This document shows positions 50,000 through 61,537 of a DNA stretch of 64,000 nucleotides, in pieces; within the stretch, counting starts at the first letter, position 1; every line of letters starts with the position of its first letter. A program made the position numbers and the translations under genes. The notes under the pieces were generated by a model, which did no database searches, was not told the origin of the DNA, and was given only the letters and a program-made list of their open reading frames with translations. The stretch is taken from the NCBI GenBank assembly GCA_002914805.1, contig JXTB01000482.1:8809-72808 (forward strand), given 5' to 3'. Source of the stretch: Parasponia andersonii (Eukaryota; Streptophyta; Magnoliopsida; Rosales; Cannabaceae).

Positions 50000-51115
50000 A
50001 GCAAAGAAGTTTTAGTTCGCCGTTATTATTATATGTTGATGAAGAAAAAACACACTACATTATGAGGGAAATTCACGAAGGAATATGCAGAAACCATTCA
50101 AGGGGACATACACTTGTGAATAAGGTTCTTAGACAAGGGTATTTTTGGCCAAATATGAAGAAGGATACAATAGAATTTGCTAGGAGGTGTGACAAATGTC
50201 AATGATTTGCAACTGTTCTGAGAATACCACATGTTCCTCTAACTCCAATGATTAGTCCATGGTCATTTGTAGTATAGGGAATTGATATTATCGGAATGCT
50301 TCTATTGGCGTGAGGTGGAGTATGCAGTAGTCGCAGTCGATTATTTCACTAAGTGTACAGAAACTGAAGCCTTGAGTACCATTTCCGTAAAGAAGATGAT
50401 AGATTTTGTTTACAAATCTATAATCTGTCGTTATGGTATACCACATACTATAATCTCTGATAATAGGAAACAATTTGACTGCTATGAGTTCCGTAAATTC
50501 TGCGACAACTTAGGCATCAAGAAGAGCTTCTCCACTGTTGTTCATCCATAAGCCACTGGACAGGTCGAGGCCATAAACAAGATACTTAAACAGAGTCTAA
50601 AGACAAAGTTGGAAGAACACAAAGGAGCTTGGCCAGAAGTACTTCTTGAAGTATTATGGGCTTATCACACCACTCAATGAACCACTACGGGAGAGAGTCC
50701 ATTCTCTTTAGCTTATGTATACGAAGTAATGGTACTAGTAGAAATTGGTGCGAGCTCTCTACGACGATCTACCTATGAGCTAGATCAGAATAACGCGCTA
50801 ATGAGGATTGAGCTCGATCTTTTAGAAGAAAGGTGCGAGCAGTCTCAGCTTCAGATCGCATCATATCAACAACGCACTGCTTGATATTATAACTCTAAAG
50901 TTAGAAGCAGGGGATTTGAAGTTGGTGATCTTGTTCTTCGACAAGTCCTACCTAATAATAAAGAGCCCAGTACTGGTGTATTTGGACCCACTTGGGAGGG
51001 ACTATATGTTATTGATGTCGTTATTCGACTTGGGACATATAAGTTAACTCGCACTGGTGGACAAAAAATCAAGCATTCTTGGAATGCAGAACAACTTCGT
51101 TGCTATTATCAGTAA
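50000..51115 (+). pseudogene. Integrase of pol, broken
   Basis: The zinc-binding part reads HEGICRNHSRGHTL...CDKCQ (50070-50200). The core has GIDIIG, YAVVAVDYFTKCTETEALST (50320-50380) and IISDNRKQFDCYEFRKF, with the Glu in TGQVEAINKILKQS (50558-50600). The C-terminal part is EVGDLVLRQV and GPTWEGLYVIDVVI, ending HSWNAEQLRCYYQ with TAA at 51113-51115. Several stops lie inside (e.g. after CDKCQ, after SPWSFVV and at 50549-50551). It would catalyse insertion of the cDNA if intact. Confidence 0.9.
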
Positions 51116-51880
51116 ATCTTCATGTATATCTTTATGCATTTTCAACGATTTGGGGGCATCTTGTATTCATCATTCGTCGCATTCATCAATAAAGATGTCT
51201 TCTTGCTATTCATCATTCATCGTCATTTATTAATAAAGATGTCTTTTTTTCGATTATTCAATTTTATTTGGTTCACCTTTTATAGTTTTATGGCAGTCTT
51301 CGAACACTATAAAACTCGGGGGCCAGTGAGATCAGAATGTTATCTCCTACTTGCTTCCTAAGGGACTATGCAAACGTCCATTTAGAGGGGTTGGAATTTT
51401 AGATCGCCGAATTTCTAAAATTTCTAAATCTTAGGATTTTCTTCTTGCTTCATGCCATAGCATGTCGTATTATACAATTTCCATCTTCGAACAATAAAAT
51501 AACTAAGCAAAACATTCATTGTTTGATATGATATATTGTTATATTACATTTTGCGGTGGAACTTTAGAAAAATAGTATTGAGTTCGCATCACTCATACTT
51601 GTTGTTTTCTTAAGTAACCTAACCTATCATAATACTTAAAACCCATTTTAAGTTAGTTGGATTCGAATAGCATACCGATCCGTCACCTGGTGATTGACTA
51701 CTTGGTTAAATTATGCATCTTTATATTACAATACAGTATTTTAATTGTTTTGCAGGAATAAACATTTGATAAGAAAATATTCATTGATAAAAGCTTGCAC
51801 CTATATGCAAGCAAAGTATTACAAAAAAAAGGACCAGCCCGCATTGTTCTGAAACTTTAAAAAAATAATAATAATAAAAT
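51116..51880 (+). other. Post-integrase spacer with purine-tract-like runs
   Basis: Holds GATTTGGGGGCATC near 51148-51161 and ACTCGGGGGCCAGTG near 51314-51328, which resemble the polypurine tracts seen after integrase in Tat elements. An imperfect direct repeat around ATCAATAAAGATGTCTTC / TTAATAAAGATGTCTTTT is found at 51186-51250. No coding. Confidence 0.5.
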
Positions 51881-54009
51881 CTATGCAAATGTGCTCGCTC
51901 CACCATCTTTAGTTTTAGCAATTTTGGCTTCCTTCCAGCTCTGAACAAGCTCGACCATATCTTCACCAAGGATGGAAAAGTCGAAATTCGGATGTTTATA
52001 GAAGATATTGTATATTATGGTCGATGAGGCAATGTCACTAGCTTTTTCTTCGAGCTCCTTACCTTCAGTGGCCTTGAATAGCCTTGTGAGCCGCCTCTGT
52101 TGTCACCTCCTTTAGAATATCTGGATGCTCGGAGATAGTCTTCTCAAGTTCTTTAATTTTTTCCTCGAGCTTCTTCTTTTCAAGTTTTTCCTTGGCCAGA
52201 CCCTCGCGCAGCTACTGATTCTCTAACTCAAAGGATTTTCTCTCTTCTTCGCGAGCCTTCTCTGAGTCCTCAAATGCTTGGGTTATTTCTTCAACTTTTT
52301 CGGCCTTCATGCATTCAAGAATCGGGTCATGCATTAAAATAGCAGCTGCAGCGATCTGAAAATATAACACACATCAATACAAGAAAAATGCATTGAAGAG
52401 TGAAGATAGAAGATGCTTACGTTTGCCAACATCCTTATTTTAGAACTGAAGGTGACCTTAGCTAGTCGTCGCTTCATCCTCTCCCAACCATCCTTAGAAG
52501 TAAAATGGTTGATAAAGGTCGTGCTCATGCCCGCTTTTTTTGGTAGTTGGCAGAGGAGTGCGAAAAGCTCCTCATCCTTGTCGGCCTGGCTCGGTCCCTC
52601 AGAAGAGGTGGCTGTCTCCTTGGATGGCTCATGCTGGCTCACAGTTTTTGAAGGCTGAGGAGGAGGCGAGCTTGTTGGGATATCCTCAAAGGCGACTTTT
52701 TGTTTCTTTGAAGTGTCAACCTTCTCTTTCCTTTTCGTCAACAAAGGGGGTGTGCTGTCTGGTATCTTGGACTTTGCCATTGACCCCAGAGTTGAAGGCG
52801 ATGCTCGCAATCCACTGCCGATTGCCATTTCTGTAGAAATATGATTGGTTAGCATGCGAGGTGTATAATGCAATAAAAAGAAAAAAAAAATAACAACCTT
52901 CTTGCTGGTGAGAAATTAGTGGCAATGTAGCTTCTGAAAATGATGGTACCGAGACAGTAAGAGTGGTAGGTGCTTTTCGTTTCCTGGGTTTGGAAAACGA
53001 GGCACCTTTTTCCTTCTATTTCCTCGGTCTCTTTTTCGAGCTCGAGGGTTTGGTCGGATGGTTGGCAGAATCTGGAAAAGCAGCTCCCCTTGGAAGTAGT
53101 CCGTAAGCAACTAAGTTTTGGGTCATCCCAAGCCTTTTCCATTCAAATTATTCGGTTAGAAGGTTGTTTATTTTGTACACCTCTCTTTGGAGAGTCCTAA
53201 TCGTTCCCCATTGTCTGTGATGATATACGAATGCGATCAGAATAGTATATTTATATAGAGAAAGCAATAAGCTGAAAGTTACCTACCAGGGTTTTGAAAG
53301 AAGCCGTTATCCATGTAGTCAAAGTGGAAAAATAGATTTTTCCATTTTCCTATATTGTTGCAAACTCCACAAATAGTTTTTATTGCTTTGTTCGACCACT
53401 TGCTCGCATAAAAGAAGCTGAAGTCTGATAGATTTGATTTCACTTAGTAGAACCAAGCGAACTCTTCAGGAGTAGGGGGTTCTAAACCTAATTTATGATA
53501 TAGTATGTACAGACCTACCATGTATCTATATATGTTTGGGGTTAGTTGAAAAAGGACAACTCCATAATAAAATTGACGATTGATTTTATGTATAGATGAA
53601 GTGGGAAGTGGACACCACATCTGAGAACTGCTTTTGAGAATGAGGCAATTTCGTGAGGAGGTGTGTGTGGTTGATTGAACTCTGTGAGAAGGCGAAAAGG
53701 GACGTCAATTTTGTAGTTGCATACGATCTTTCTGAACTTGTTTGTTGTACAACTCGTCTTTATATTGATACATGACCAATCTCCCTCTATATAGTGATAA
53801 CCCGTTGCGAATGCAGGGGCATCTCTGATATGCCGAGGCCACTGATCTTGAGGAAGGTCACCTATGCGAGGACTACTTTGCCTGGCCCCGGTTATTTCTA
53901 CTTCAGGTTCTGGCTCAAGATAGTCTTCAAGGTTTATAGAGCTAATGCTTGTATTGGATGATTCTCCGGAGAATACATTCTTCTCTCTAAATTCCTCACT
54001 ACTAGATAT
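51881..54009 (-). pseudogene. Spliced antisense gene of the Tat-type element
   Basis: Minus-strand exons inferred from GT..AG borders: 54009-53287, 53214-52898, 52830-52421, 52355-51881. Exon A encodes an acidic Ser-rich start, then CGVHFPLHLYIKSIVNFIM, LTPNIYRYMVGLYILYHKLG, PPTPEEFAWFY and DFSFFYASKWSNKAIKTICG, resembling the 'putative gypsy-type transposon' domain (Pfam PF04195-like). Exon B gives a WGTIRTLQREVYKINNLL helix, then a basic Ser/Lys tract. Exon C is Pro/Ser-rich, then KKAGMSTTFINHFTSKDGWE. Exon D is a Glu/Lys-rich coiled coil (IKELEKTISEHPDIL), ending DMVELVQSWKEAKIAKTKDG with TAG at 51881-51883. Stops within exons and one-base shifts (in exon A near 53549 and exon D near 52075) show decay. 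No product function is established. Confidence 0.7.
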
Positions 54010-55087
54010 CTAAAAGAAGAAATATGGGATAGGTTTAGTCCTATGCGAGCATCAGGGATCTTTGCTATATGCGAGCAGTTTGGGGTTATAAATCTTAGGA
54101 TTGCATTGACAAGCTGTTCATCGAATTTTTTCTAATCGATCTACGGATTCATAAAATATTGTTCGAGTAACTCTTCGGTAATTCGTCACTTGACTGATTA
54201 TGGTTTTCAAAACATCAAAGTTTCAGATCCTAAATTTCTCCTATGAGTTCGTCTATCAATCATCTAAAAATAATTTATTCTATAAATTAATGGAGAGATT
54301 CTGAACAATTCTCATTTTTCAGTCTATCGGAATATGGGGGTGGTTTTATGTTCAAGGCATTTAGGTTCTACGATTTGTCTATTTGTAGAAATAAGCTATG
54401 TAAATGAGGGTTTTTCTGAAAAATCGAAGAACAATAAGAAAGAGAGTATGTGTATACTAAAATTTCTTCGAAGACTGAAGAATCGAGATGTCGTCTGAAG
54501 AATTGCAGTGATGACTTCGTCGGAGAAGATGATGAATTTGTGCGAGCTATAAAATAGAAAAGGACGCCGGGAAGATTTGCCTTATGGAAGCTTCGGATTT
54601 CAGAAGTGAAAGAAACAGGAGGCGATAGGGTTCGAGTTTTGAAGAAGAAGCGGATGGATTTTCGATATATATATATATATATATATATATGTCTCAAGCA
54701 TCATCAAATCACAGCCATAGATCAAGGCATTTAATTTTCAGATCTGAGGGCCGAAGTTCACGCGGGAGTTAATTTTCCGAAATTAAATGAGTATTTTTTC
54801 AAAATTTGAAACATCTCGATTTAAGATAACAATTAGTGTCATCGCTATCATCGTGTCTGCTCAAAACGGAAAAGTCTCCTCGAGTTTTGCTAGTTTCCTG
54901 AGAAAAGGTAACACGTGGTTGCGTCTGTCAGGAAAATGTATGCGTGGTTCTGAAAAGATGGGATTTGAGAACTGGCGACTCTTCGAAGATCTCAAGATTA
55001 TGTCATGATGTCACCTTTTTTAAGCTCGCACTTATCAGAGAAGGAAGCTCCATTTTGTCTTAAAGAACTAATGGAGCTGAGGGCAAT
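54010..55087. other. 3' part of the Tat element; probable leader of the antisense gene
   Basis: An AT run (54665-54690) could act as a TATA region for the antisense transcript. The minus-strand ORF at 54697-54368 has no domain. A purine-rich ATGGAGCTGAGGGCAA just before the LTR at 55088 is the likely, rather weak, polypurine tract. Confidence 0.4.
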
Positions 55088-55716
55088 TGTTGTGTGGTCT
55101 AAAAATCTATATGTCAGTCAATGCCAAAAAGGAAAAGTTAGCGACCAAGTGGACGTGTTAGGTCGCATGAGACTTTTCTTGATCAAAGAGCGACCTCCTC
55201 CGAATAAGTTAAGTACGACCAGAATGAAAAGAAAACTATATCAAGCTTCATCAAATGGGTAATCTACAAAGAAGGAGAAACAAAGTTTTTCTATAAAGAT
55301 TGACCAATCGTTCCTTTTAAGTTATTACCCAGTTATATTGTTACTTAAATTGTATTTTCTGATTACACACTTATCCGTTTTCATAATTGGGAAACATTGG
55401 GCTACCCTCACCTATATAAGGAGAGTTCAATGCTGTTGTGAGGGATCTTTTTTTTTTGGAGAACTTTGAGACTTTTTACTTTTACTTTTTCTTCCTGGAC
55501 ATACTCTGTACTCTCGACTCCTACTTTGAAACTTAACGAAACTCTTGTAATTCTCCAAAAAATAATGAAAAACAGTGGACGTAGGCTCATCTTTTTTGGT
55601 ATTGAACCACTATAAAATTCTTGTCTCTTTACTAACTTTAATTTATCAACCCTTTATACACACAAGCCACGTCTTACAATTTTCTAAATTCATTGTTAAC
55701 AAAACTTCCGTCAATA
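55088..55716 (+). repeat. 3' LTR (629 bp)
   Basis: Starts TGTTGTGTGGTC and ends TTCCGTCAATA (CA end changed to TA). Collinear with the 5' LTR, with a single 25-bp U3 unit (55190-55214). Confidence 0.9.
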
Positions 55717-55743
55717 CGTACTACTAGGCTATTTCAGTTTAGA

Positions 55744-55827
55744 CTTTCCACTAATCAAAAGGTTACCGCAAGACTACCACACCCACTTTCCACTAATCAA
55801 AAGGTTACCACAAGACTACCACACCCA
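55744..55827. repeat. 42-bp tandem duplication
   Basis: Units 55744-55785 and 55786-55827 both start CTTTCCACTAATC and differ at one base. Confidence 0.95.
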
Positions 55828-56937
55828 GTGATTAATATAATTATTTTAGTTTAGTATTGCGTACCTTGATGTTCCTCCGGGTAGAATATAATTAGTCATA
55901 GAAAATTTTCTTATTTCATCTTGAAGTGATATTTGTGGGTCTCATTAAATTAATTATTTAAACAAAGTCTCCTCTATATATATATATATATATATATAAC
56001 TCTTATTTATTGGCATTGAGTAATAAATATAGCCCCTGGATATTTATAACTTTGAACGAAATGTTGGTAAGAAAAGACTATGTAATCTTTATTCCAGAAA
56101 TTAAGTTAGTAATGCTAAATATCGCAGCATTGTTATTTAATATGGGCCCTCGATCATGGACTTACAAGTCACAATTACATTACTTTAAGGTGTCGTACGT
56201 ATACAAAACTTGTTTGTAGAATACATATCATCCGAAGTGGGTAAATTAAAGAATGTTTACCGATGAGGATTGGGGAGTGGGGACTAATAATATCTCAAGA
56301 ATTAGGTAAAAATAAAAATACATTGAGGCATATGATATGACAACCAAAAAAGAAAAACAACGGCGGCCCTCCAGCCCATGTGTCTTTTCCTGATGTTAAC
56401 AAAGTGGAGGCTGTCCCATCTTTGAAAAAAAAAAAAAAAAAGCCGGGTGAGATTTGTCCCCTGCACTTAAAATAATTCACAGAATATCAGCCAAGTATAT
56501 TCCAAACTCAATTCCAAATAATCAAAATTTTAATTAAACAGACCCAGCTACTCTCTACTTGATTTGAATTAATAATAATCAATTTAGTCCGAAAATATTT
56601 TTAGCTAAAAAAATGTTACTCACATATTAACCTTATTAAGAGATTCAATACGCGTCAAGTAACAATTATTTACATGATAAATATACCTTATAAATTCTGT
56701 TTTTACCATATATATACACACACACACAATATTCCACGACCAATCAAAAGGAAAACAAGAAAGAAAACGAAATTAATGAGCAATTGATGAAAATTATAAA
56801 TAAAAAAAAAAAAAGAACCATTTTGATCAAAACCAGATCATATACAGATCTTAAAGTAAATAATATATAGTTTGAACTTGCATACAGGTATATCGATCGA
56901 TTAATTAGCTATATATATATATATATATATCTAAACC
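55828..56937. other. Unassigned region and 3' flank of the small minus-strand gene
   Basis: No gene recognised. AT runs lie at 55975-55998 and 56910-56930; the second lies just past the stop codon of the small gene. A poly(A) run occupies 56426-56442. Confidence 0.5.
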
Positions 56938-57285
56938 TCATCTAACATCTCGATAAACAGCAAGAGAACGGCGTCTGTTTTCTTCATTAACATGGCATCC
57001 CTCATCGAAATTCTGGGAGTAGCTAACGGCGTCGTAATGGAAGGAAATGGGCTTGTGATGATTAATGGATCCGCATAAGCCGATCTTGCTATCTCTCACC
57101 AACCTCCACAGGAAGCTTCTCCACCGCCACCGGCCGCTCCTTCGGCCGCCGTGGGTGGTGGCGCAGAAGTGGAGGCGAGAGTACTCGATTTCTTCGCGAA
57201 GAGGAAAGCACGTCGGCGATGTCAAGCAGCCCGAGAAATATAACGGCGGCGGCGGCGGTAGCCGGCGGCTGAGATCTCTCTCCAT
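56938..57285 (-). CDS. Small basic plant protein, uncharacterised family (115 aa)
   Basis: A single-exon ORF, clearly richer in G+C than its surroundings and uninterrupted. It starts MERDLSRRLPPPPPLYFSGC. Residues 52-66 (RWRWRSFLWRLVRDS) form a basic aromatic segment that could be a short amphipathic helix. Residues 82-96 (FHYDAVSYSQNFDEG) match a motif I associate with small, single-exon, often stress-responsive plant proteins of unknown function (pattern YDxxSYxxNFDxG). The tail ENRRRSLAVYRDVR is basic. No signal peptide or membrane span is evident. A TATA-like element sits about 105 bp upstream. It is not related to the flanking retroelements. The family link is from memory of the motif; the function is unknown. 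Confidence 0.75.
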   Translation of the reverse strand: MERDLSRRLPPPPPLYFSGCLTSPTCFPLREEIEYSRLHFCATTHGGRRSGRWRWRSFLWRLVRDSKIGLCGSINHHKPISFHYDAVSYSQNFDEGCHVNEENRRRSLAVYRDVR

Positions 57286-57384
57286 TGGATGAATGCCTTT
57301 CAGTGTAGTTCTCTCCTGTGGCTCTTGGAAAGTTATAATAGGAGAGTAATGTATAAAGAAGATAGTGGTTATAACTATTGCTCT

Positions 57385-57395
57385 CTTTATATATT
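57385..57395 (-). promoter_or_regulatory. TATA-like element of the small gene
   Basis: On the minus strand CCAATATATAAAGAG, about 105 bp upstream of the ATG at 57285, suits a core promoter with a leader of roughly 70-80 nt. Confidence 0.5.
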
Positions 57396-57539
57396 GGTAA
57401 TTAGGCCTTTCTATCCATTTTGCCGCATTTTAATTTGTGGGGCAGACTTGGTATTCACAATCCTGAAACAAAACATTTTGGCCATGTTATTTAGTTACGT
57501 GTTTTGTGTCTGTGAAAGGGTGCAGATATAAAGGGCGAT

Positions 57540-60500
57540 ATAAAGTGGTTTATAGAAATATTATTATATTTTGGTTTTAATTTAAGTAAATATTTTTTCT
57601 TGTTAAATATTAGAAAATGTTAGGTATATATGTTTATATATATACTAAATATATTTTAATATAATAATTAAAATTTATAAATATATTTTTATCTATTAAA
57701 TATAAAAATATATATATCTAAACATTTAATTATAAAATTTTAAAAATAAGCTTCTACTTAATTAAATTTAAAATATTAATAATTTACCTAAATTTCTCAA
57801 ATATCTTAGAAGATATAAATATAGACAAAGTATGATCACATGCACTGAAGGGTCTAGTCCCACTATGGCCTAATATTGGAAAATTCTACCATTTAACTCT
57901 TTTGTAGACAAAGTATGATTGCATGAATAGGTTCCAAGGATAAATTATGACTTTTGTGGCTTATATTTATGTTATTACTTAATATTGTTTTGTTAGGTTT
58001 CCTTTTCTTCTTTTTTTATTATTTTTTTTGGTCGTCTGTTAAAGGTAATAAAGATGTATTCGTATTTATGTCAAAGACAAAATCATAGTGAACATCCCTA
58101 CTGAGGTCAATTGTGATAATAGAGAGATGGGAGAATCTCTTAATAATATTGGTTGATTGGAGAGCTTGGTTGTCATCTGTTATAAAGAATTGATGATTTC
58201 CCTTTTGTGTTGTGTAGTGGTCGACACCTTTTTATTTATTTTAGGTATAAATAGTTTTTGAAAGAATCTAACTAAAGCGTAAATAACAAAATACAAGTAG
58301 TTACCAAAATTTAGAAAGGAGAATTATTGATTTCAGAAAAAGGGACAAAAATTAAAGAAAAAGCTATACAAAAATTAAAGAAAAAGCTATGGCAATTTAA
58401 ATTATGAATTGCCTAGATTTATTATTCCTGCATCATATTCCGCGTCCAGCTAGCCTCTCTAATAGAAATTTGATATAAGGTGGAAAAGTGATAAAGATCT
58501 CTCGGGGCAGCTTTTGATAAGTTTTATTGTATATTATCAGTCTCTACAAATTATTTGCAATGCGATAATCAAAATTTTATATGATAGAACAATTTATTAC
58601 AAATGTGAAACGAAGGCTAAAGTTAAAGAAACTATTGTTTATAGTTATGAGTCTCATGAAATCATTGATTCGTTGAAATGAATAGGTAAAGGAATTATAG
58701 TTAAATGAAAGATTAAGCATGTGAGTTTGGTGCAACTACACCTCTCAAAACAGCTAGCCACATCCGCCAAAATATGTAGGGACTTGATACTTGTCATCTT
58801 TATGTAGCTAATTTCTAGTGCAACAACAGATAAAGCAGAGAGGACAGAGAGAGCCATTTGCAAAAGAATAGAAAATATTTACCCTCTGAAATGATCTGAT
58901 CTGAGATTTTGGTATCCCCAACCCCATCTCTTCTTTATCTTGTTGTGGCCCCTCTCCTCGGATTCCGTCCCACAATGTTGTATATTTGGGAATTTGGGAA
59001 TTTGTATGGTGAGGGTAGCAAATTTAGAACTAAATTTGTAACTATAAGGTTGGCGAACTGTTTTTTTTTTAATTTTTTTATTTTTAAATGTGATCTAATG
59101 TTTAGAAACATATGCTATAACACGTGTTAGATCTATAAATTGAATGGCATATTTACTAAGCCGTAATAATCATATAGAATAAATTGAAAGAAAAATAAAG
59201 GGAATAATAGTACTTGAGGGAAAAATTCCGACTGTATAATGAGACATATTTCGACACTAACTACTTGCATGGTAATTCTCCAAACCCTGTCACCACCAAT
59301 CAGGCTAAAGGACCCTGATTGCCTGAATATTGATCGGCAGTTAATAACCATCTGTCGACACCCTTATTCAAGCTCAGACTTTGGGCCATTTTTAGTACAT
59401 TAACGAGTGACAAGAGGTGATACACTATGTTTTAGTAGTACTAACCCGAAATTTTGCTGTTCAATAATACTCCGATGATATTTTGCATCACCAGTATTTT
59501 TTATTCACTTGTACTTAAAAGTAATCCGAATCAAATTGTGGAAAATTGGAAAGGAAAATTTCAAAGAAGTGGAATTCAAGAAATCCATATTGTGTTTGTT
59601 AACTTCTTACAAATTAGAAATAGATAAAAGTATAGAATATGGATAACAATGTTTACTTGTTATGAACTTATAATGTAGGAAGTAAATTAAATTAAATTTT
59701 CACCCCCATTAAACGAATATTTTAACATTCTTACCCACATTAATGATTTTTATCAAAAGACAGCAAACATAACAAGTGGAACACAACCTTAATATTTATT
59801 GCCCGTTGATAGAATGTTGTCTGAACTTTATTAGAATTAAAACTGATCCCTTGATTATCCTGACATATCGCTACCGTGACAGTTTGCAGCAAATTATAAG
59901 ATGATTCCTTGCATCACTCTTGAAAGCAATCAAAGATGTATTGTTTTTCTTAATGTCTTAATTTGGCCCTCTATTTCTCATACATCCCTATCCATTTTCT
60001 CCAGAACTTTTTATGGCTTATGGGACCCATAACATTATTATTTAAATATGAAAAGGTGGAGGGTCATGACTTATATGTATTACCAAACTAGGATTCTAGT
60101 TTTCTGTTACAGCTTTCCTTTGAGATTTATATATCAGACAATAACTAAAACCAAACTATTAAAAAATGATAATAACAAAAAATAATTAAATAATTAACCG
60201 CTTATGTGACAAGAAAAGCATCATTTCATGTTGCATATCTAGGAAGTTATGAATTTTTATTGACAAAAAGTGCTATCAATAAGTAACACTCTTTCCAATT
60301 TATTGAGAGGTGAAACGGTTTTTTTTTCTCCTTTTTTTTTTTTTAATTGGATGTGTTTGATCTACAAATAACAAATGTTGTTCAAAGTTGTATAAAATAT
60401 TTTTATACTTGTACTTAATTTGTCATCGCTCGAAAGGGTCAAGCTTTAGAACATTTTGGGGCCAAGATTTAGAGTGCACATGATGAAGGGATATAGTCTT

Positions 60501-60847
60501 ATAGAGTGATGAACTTGGACAGAATTCACAGGGTTCCAACTTGCACATGGTCGGATCACGGAATGTTATGTAATAGCCCTTGTCCATGCTGTCTCTCTCT
60601 CTCTCTCGCGCGCGCAAAACAAAAAGGTGTGTGGAGCCCTTGGCGTGATCCTTCCTGGCCTAGTGAGTGATGTACATGAACTTAATGGGAAAATTTCATG
60701 CGTGTTGGCTGCTATTTTAACCTTTATCCGGTTATATAAGCATGGCTAGCATCAAAGTCCCGACATTTTGATTGGTATTACCCCATCTTCAAAAATCATG
60801 TGCTTTGTATTTTTTTTTTTTTCGTTCTACTTAAAATGTAAAAATAT
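57540..60847. other. Intergenic region with no supported gene
   Basis: AT-rich, with short ORFs only. A 22-bp direct repeat (AAATTAAAGAAAAAGCTAT core) lies at about 58349-58390. A CT/CG simple repeat lies at 60592-60614. The minus-strand ORF 60617-60423 starts in that simple repeat and has no recognised domain. Confidence 0.5.
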
Positions 60848-61475
60848 TGTTGTGCAGTCCAAAATCTTATGTCAGGTCGCATGAGTAAGATTAAGTGCGA
60901 CCTCTTCCGAAAGAGTTACATACAACCTCCACCGCATAGATTACGTGCGACTTCCTCTGAATAGGTTAAGTGCGACCAGAATAAAAAGGAGACTAGTCTA
61001 CGCTTCGTCAAATGGATAACCTACAAAGAAAGGGAAACAAAAGTTTCTTTTTAAAGATCGACCAATTACTTTATTTAAGTGATTATCTAATTATATTGTT
61101 ACTCAAATTGTATTGCCCGATTATACAATTACCCATTCTCACAATTGGGAACATTGAGCTACCCTCATCTATATAAAGGGAGTTCAATATTTCGGTGAGG
61201 GGGCTAGAATTTTTTCTGATCTGGGGAAACTAAGGAATTCTTGAGAGAAACTTTTCTTACTTTCTTCTTCTTTCCAGATAATACATTGTAATTCTCAGTT
61301 CTTGTAATTCTCCAGAAAAAATAGTGAAAAATATGTTGATGTAAGCTCATCTTTTTCGGGGCTGAACCACTATAAAATCTTTGTCATTTTATTTGCTTTG
61401 ATTAATAATCCTTTTTACACAAACCACATCTCGCAATTTTTTCTAAATTTATTGTTGACAAAACCTCTATCAACA
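60848..61475 (+). repeat. 5' LTR of the second element (628 bp)
   Basis: Starts TGTTGTGCAGTCC and ends CCTCTATCAACA, followed by TGGCGCTAGAAG (PBS, 61478). It lacks about 50 bp present after position 30 of the first element's LTR and has three diverged 25-bp units (60897-60971). TATA-like CTATATAAAGGG lies near 61169-61180. Confidence 0.9.
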
Positions 61476-61537
61476 ATTGGCGCTAGAAGAAGGGTTATTC
61501 CGGCAAAAATAGTTTGCCAAATTTCGCTTTTTTAATA

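Larger units (their letters stand above)
44521..55716 (+). mobile_element. Complete Ty3/gypsy Tat-type LTR retrotransposon, 11.2 kb
   Basis: Two LTRs (44521-45202 and 55088-55716) enclose PBS, gag, protease, RT, RNase H, a second RNase H-like domain, integrase and a 4-kb tail with an antisense gene. The flanks CTTAC (44516-44520) and CGTAC (55717-55721) match 4 of 5, a likely 5-bp target duplication. The second RNase H-like domain plus an antisense ORF downstream of integrase is characteristic of Tat-lineage elements such as Retand and Grande. LTR divergence is around a tenth in the first 90 bases by eye, so the insertion is old. Every reading frame is broken. Confidence 0.9.

Noticed and set aside
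52334..53200. Plus-strand ORFs over the Tat element tail (52413-52658, 52540-52836, 52970-53200)
   Set aside because: They are reverse-frame shadows of the antisense exons, whose minus-strand frames give recognisable domains.
59280..59345. Short CAATCAGG...CCTGATTG stem near 59298-59327
   Set aside because: Only 8 bp of pairing and no match to a known microRNA such as miR171; too weak for an RNA gene.
60423..60617. Minus-strand ORF beginning in a CT/CG simple repeat (54-64 codons)
   Set aside because: Considered as a small gene or microRNA precursor because the codon content is less AT-biased. No known domain, no convincing hairpin and no known microRNA sequence recognised.
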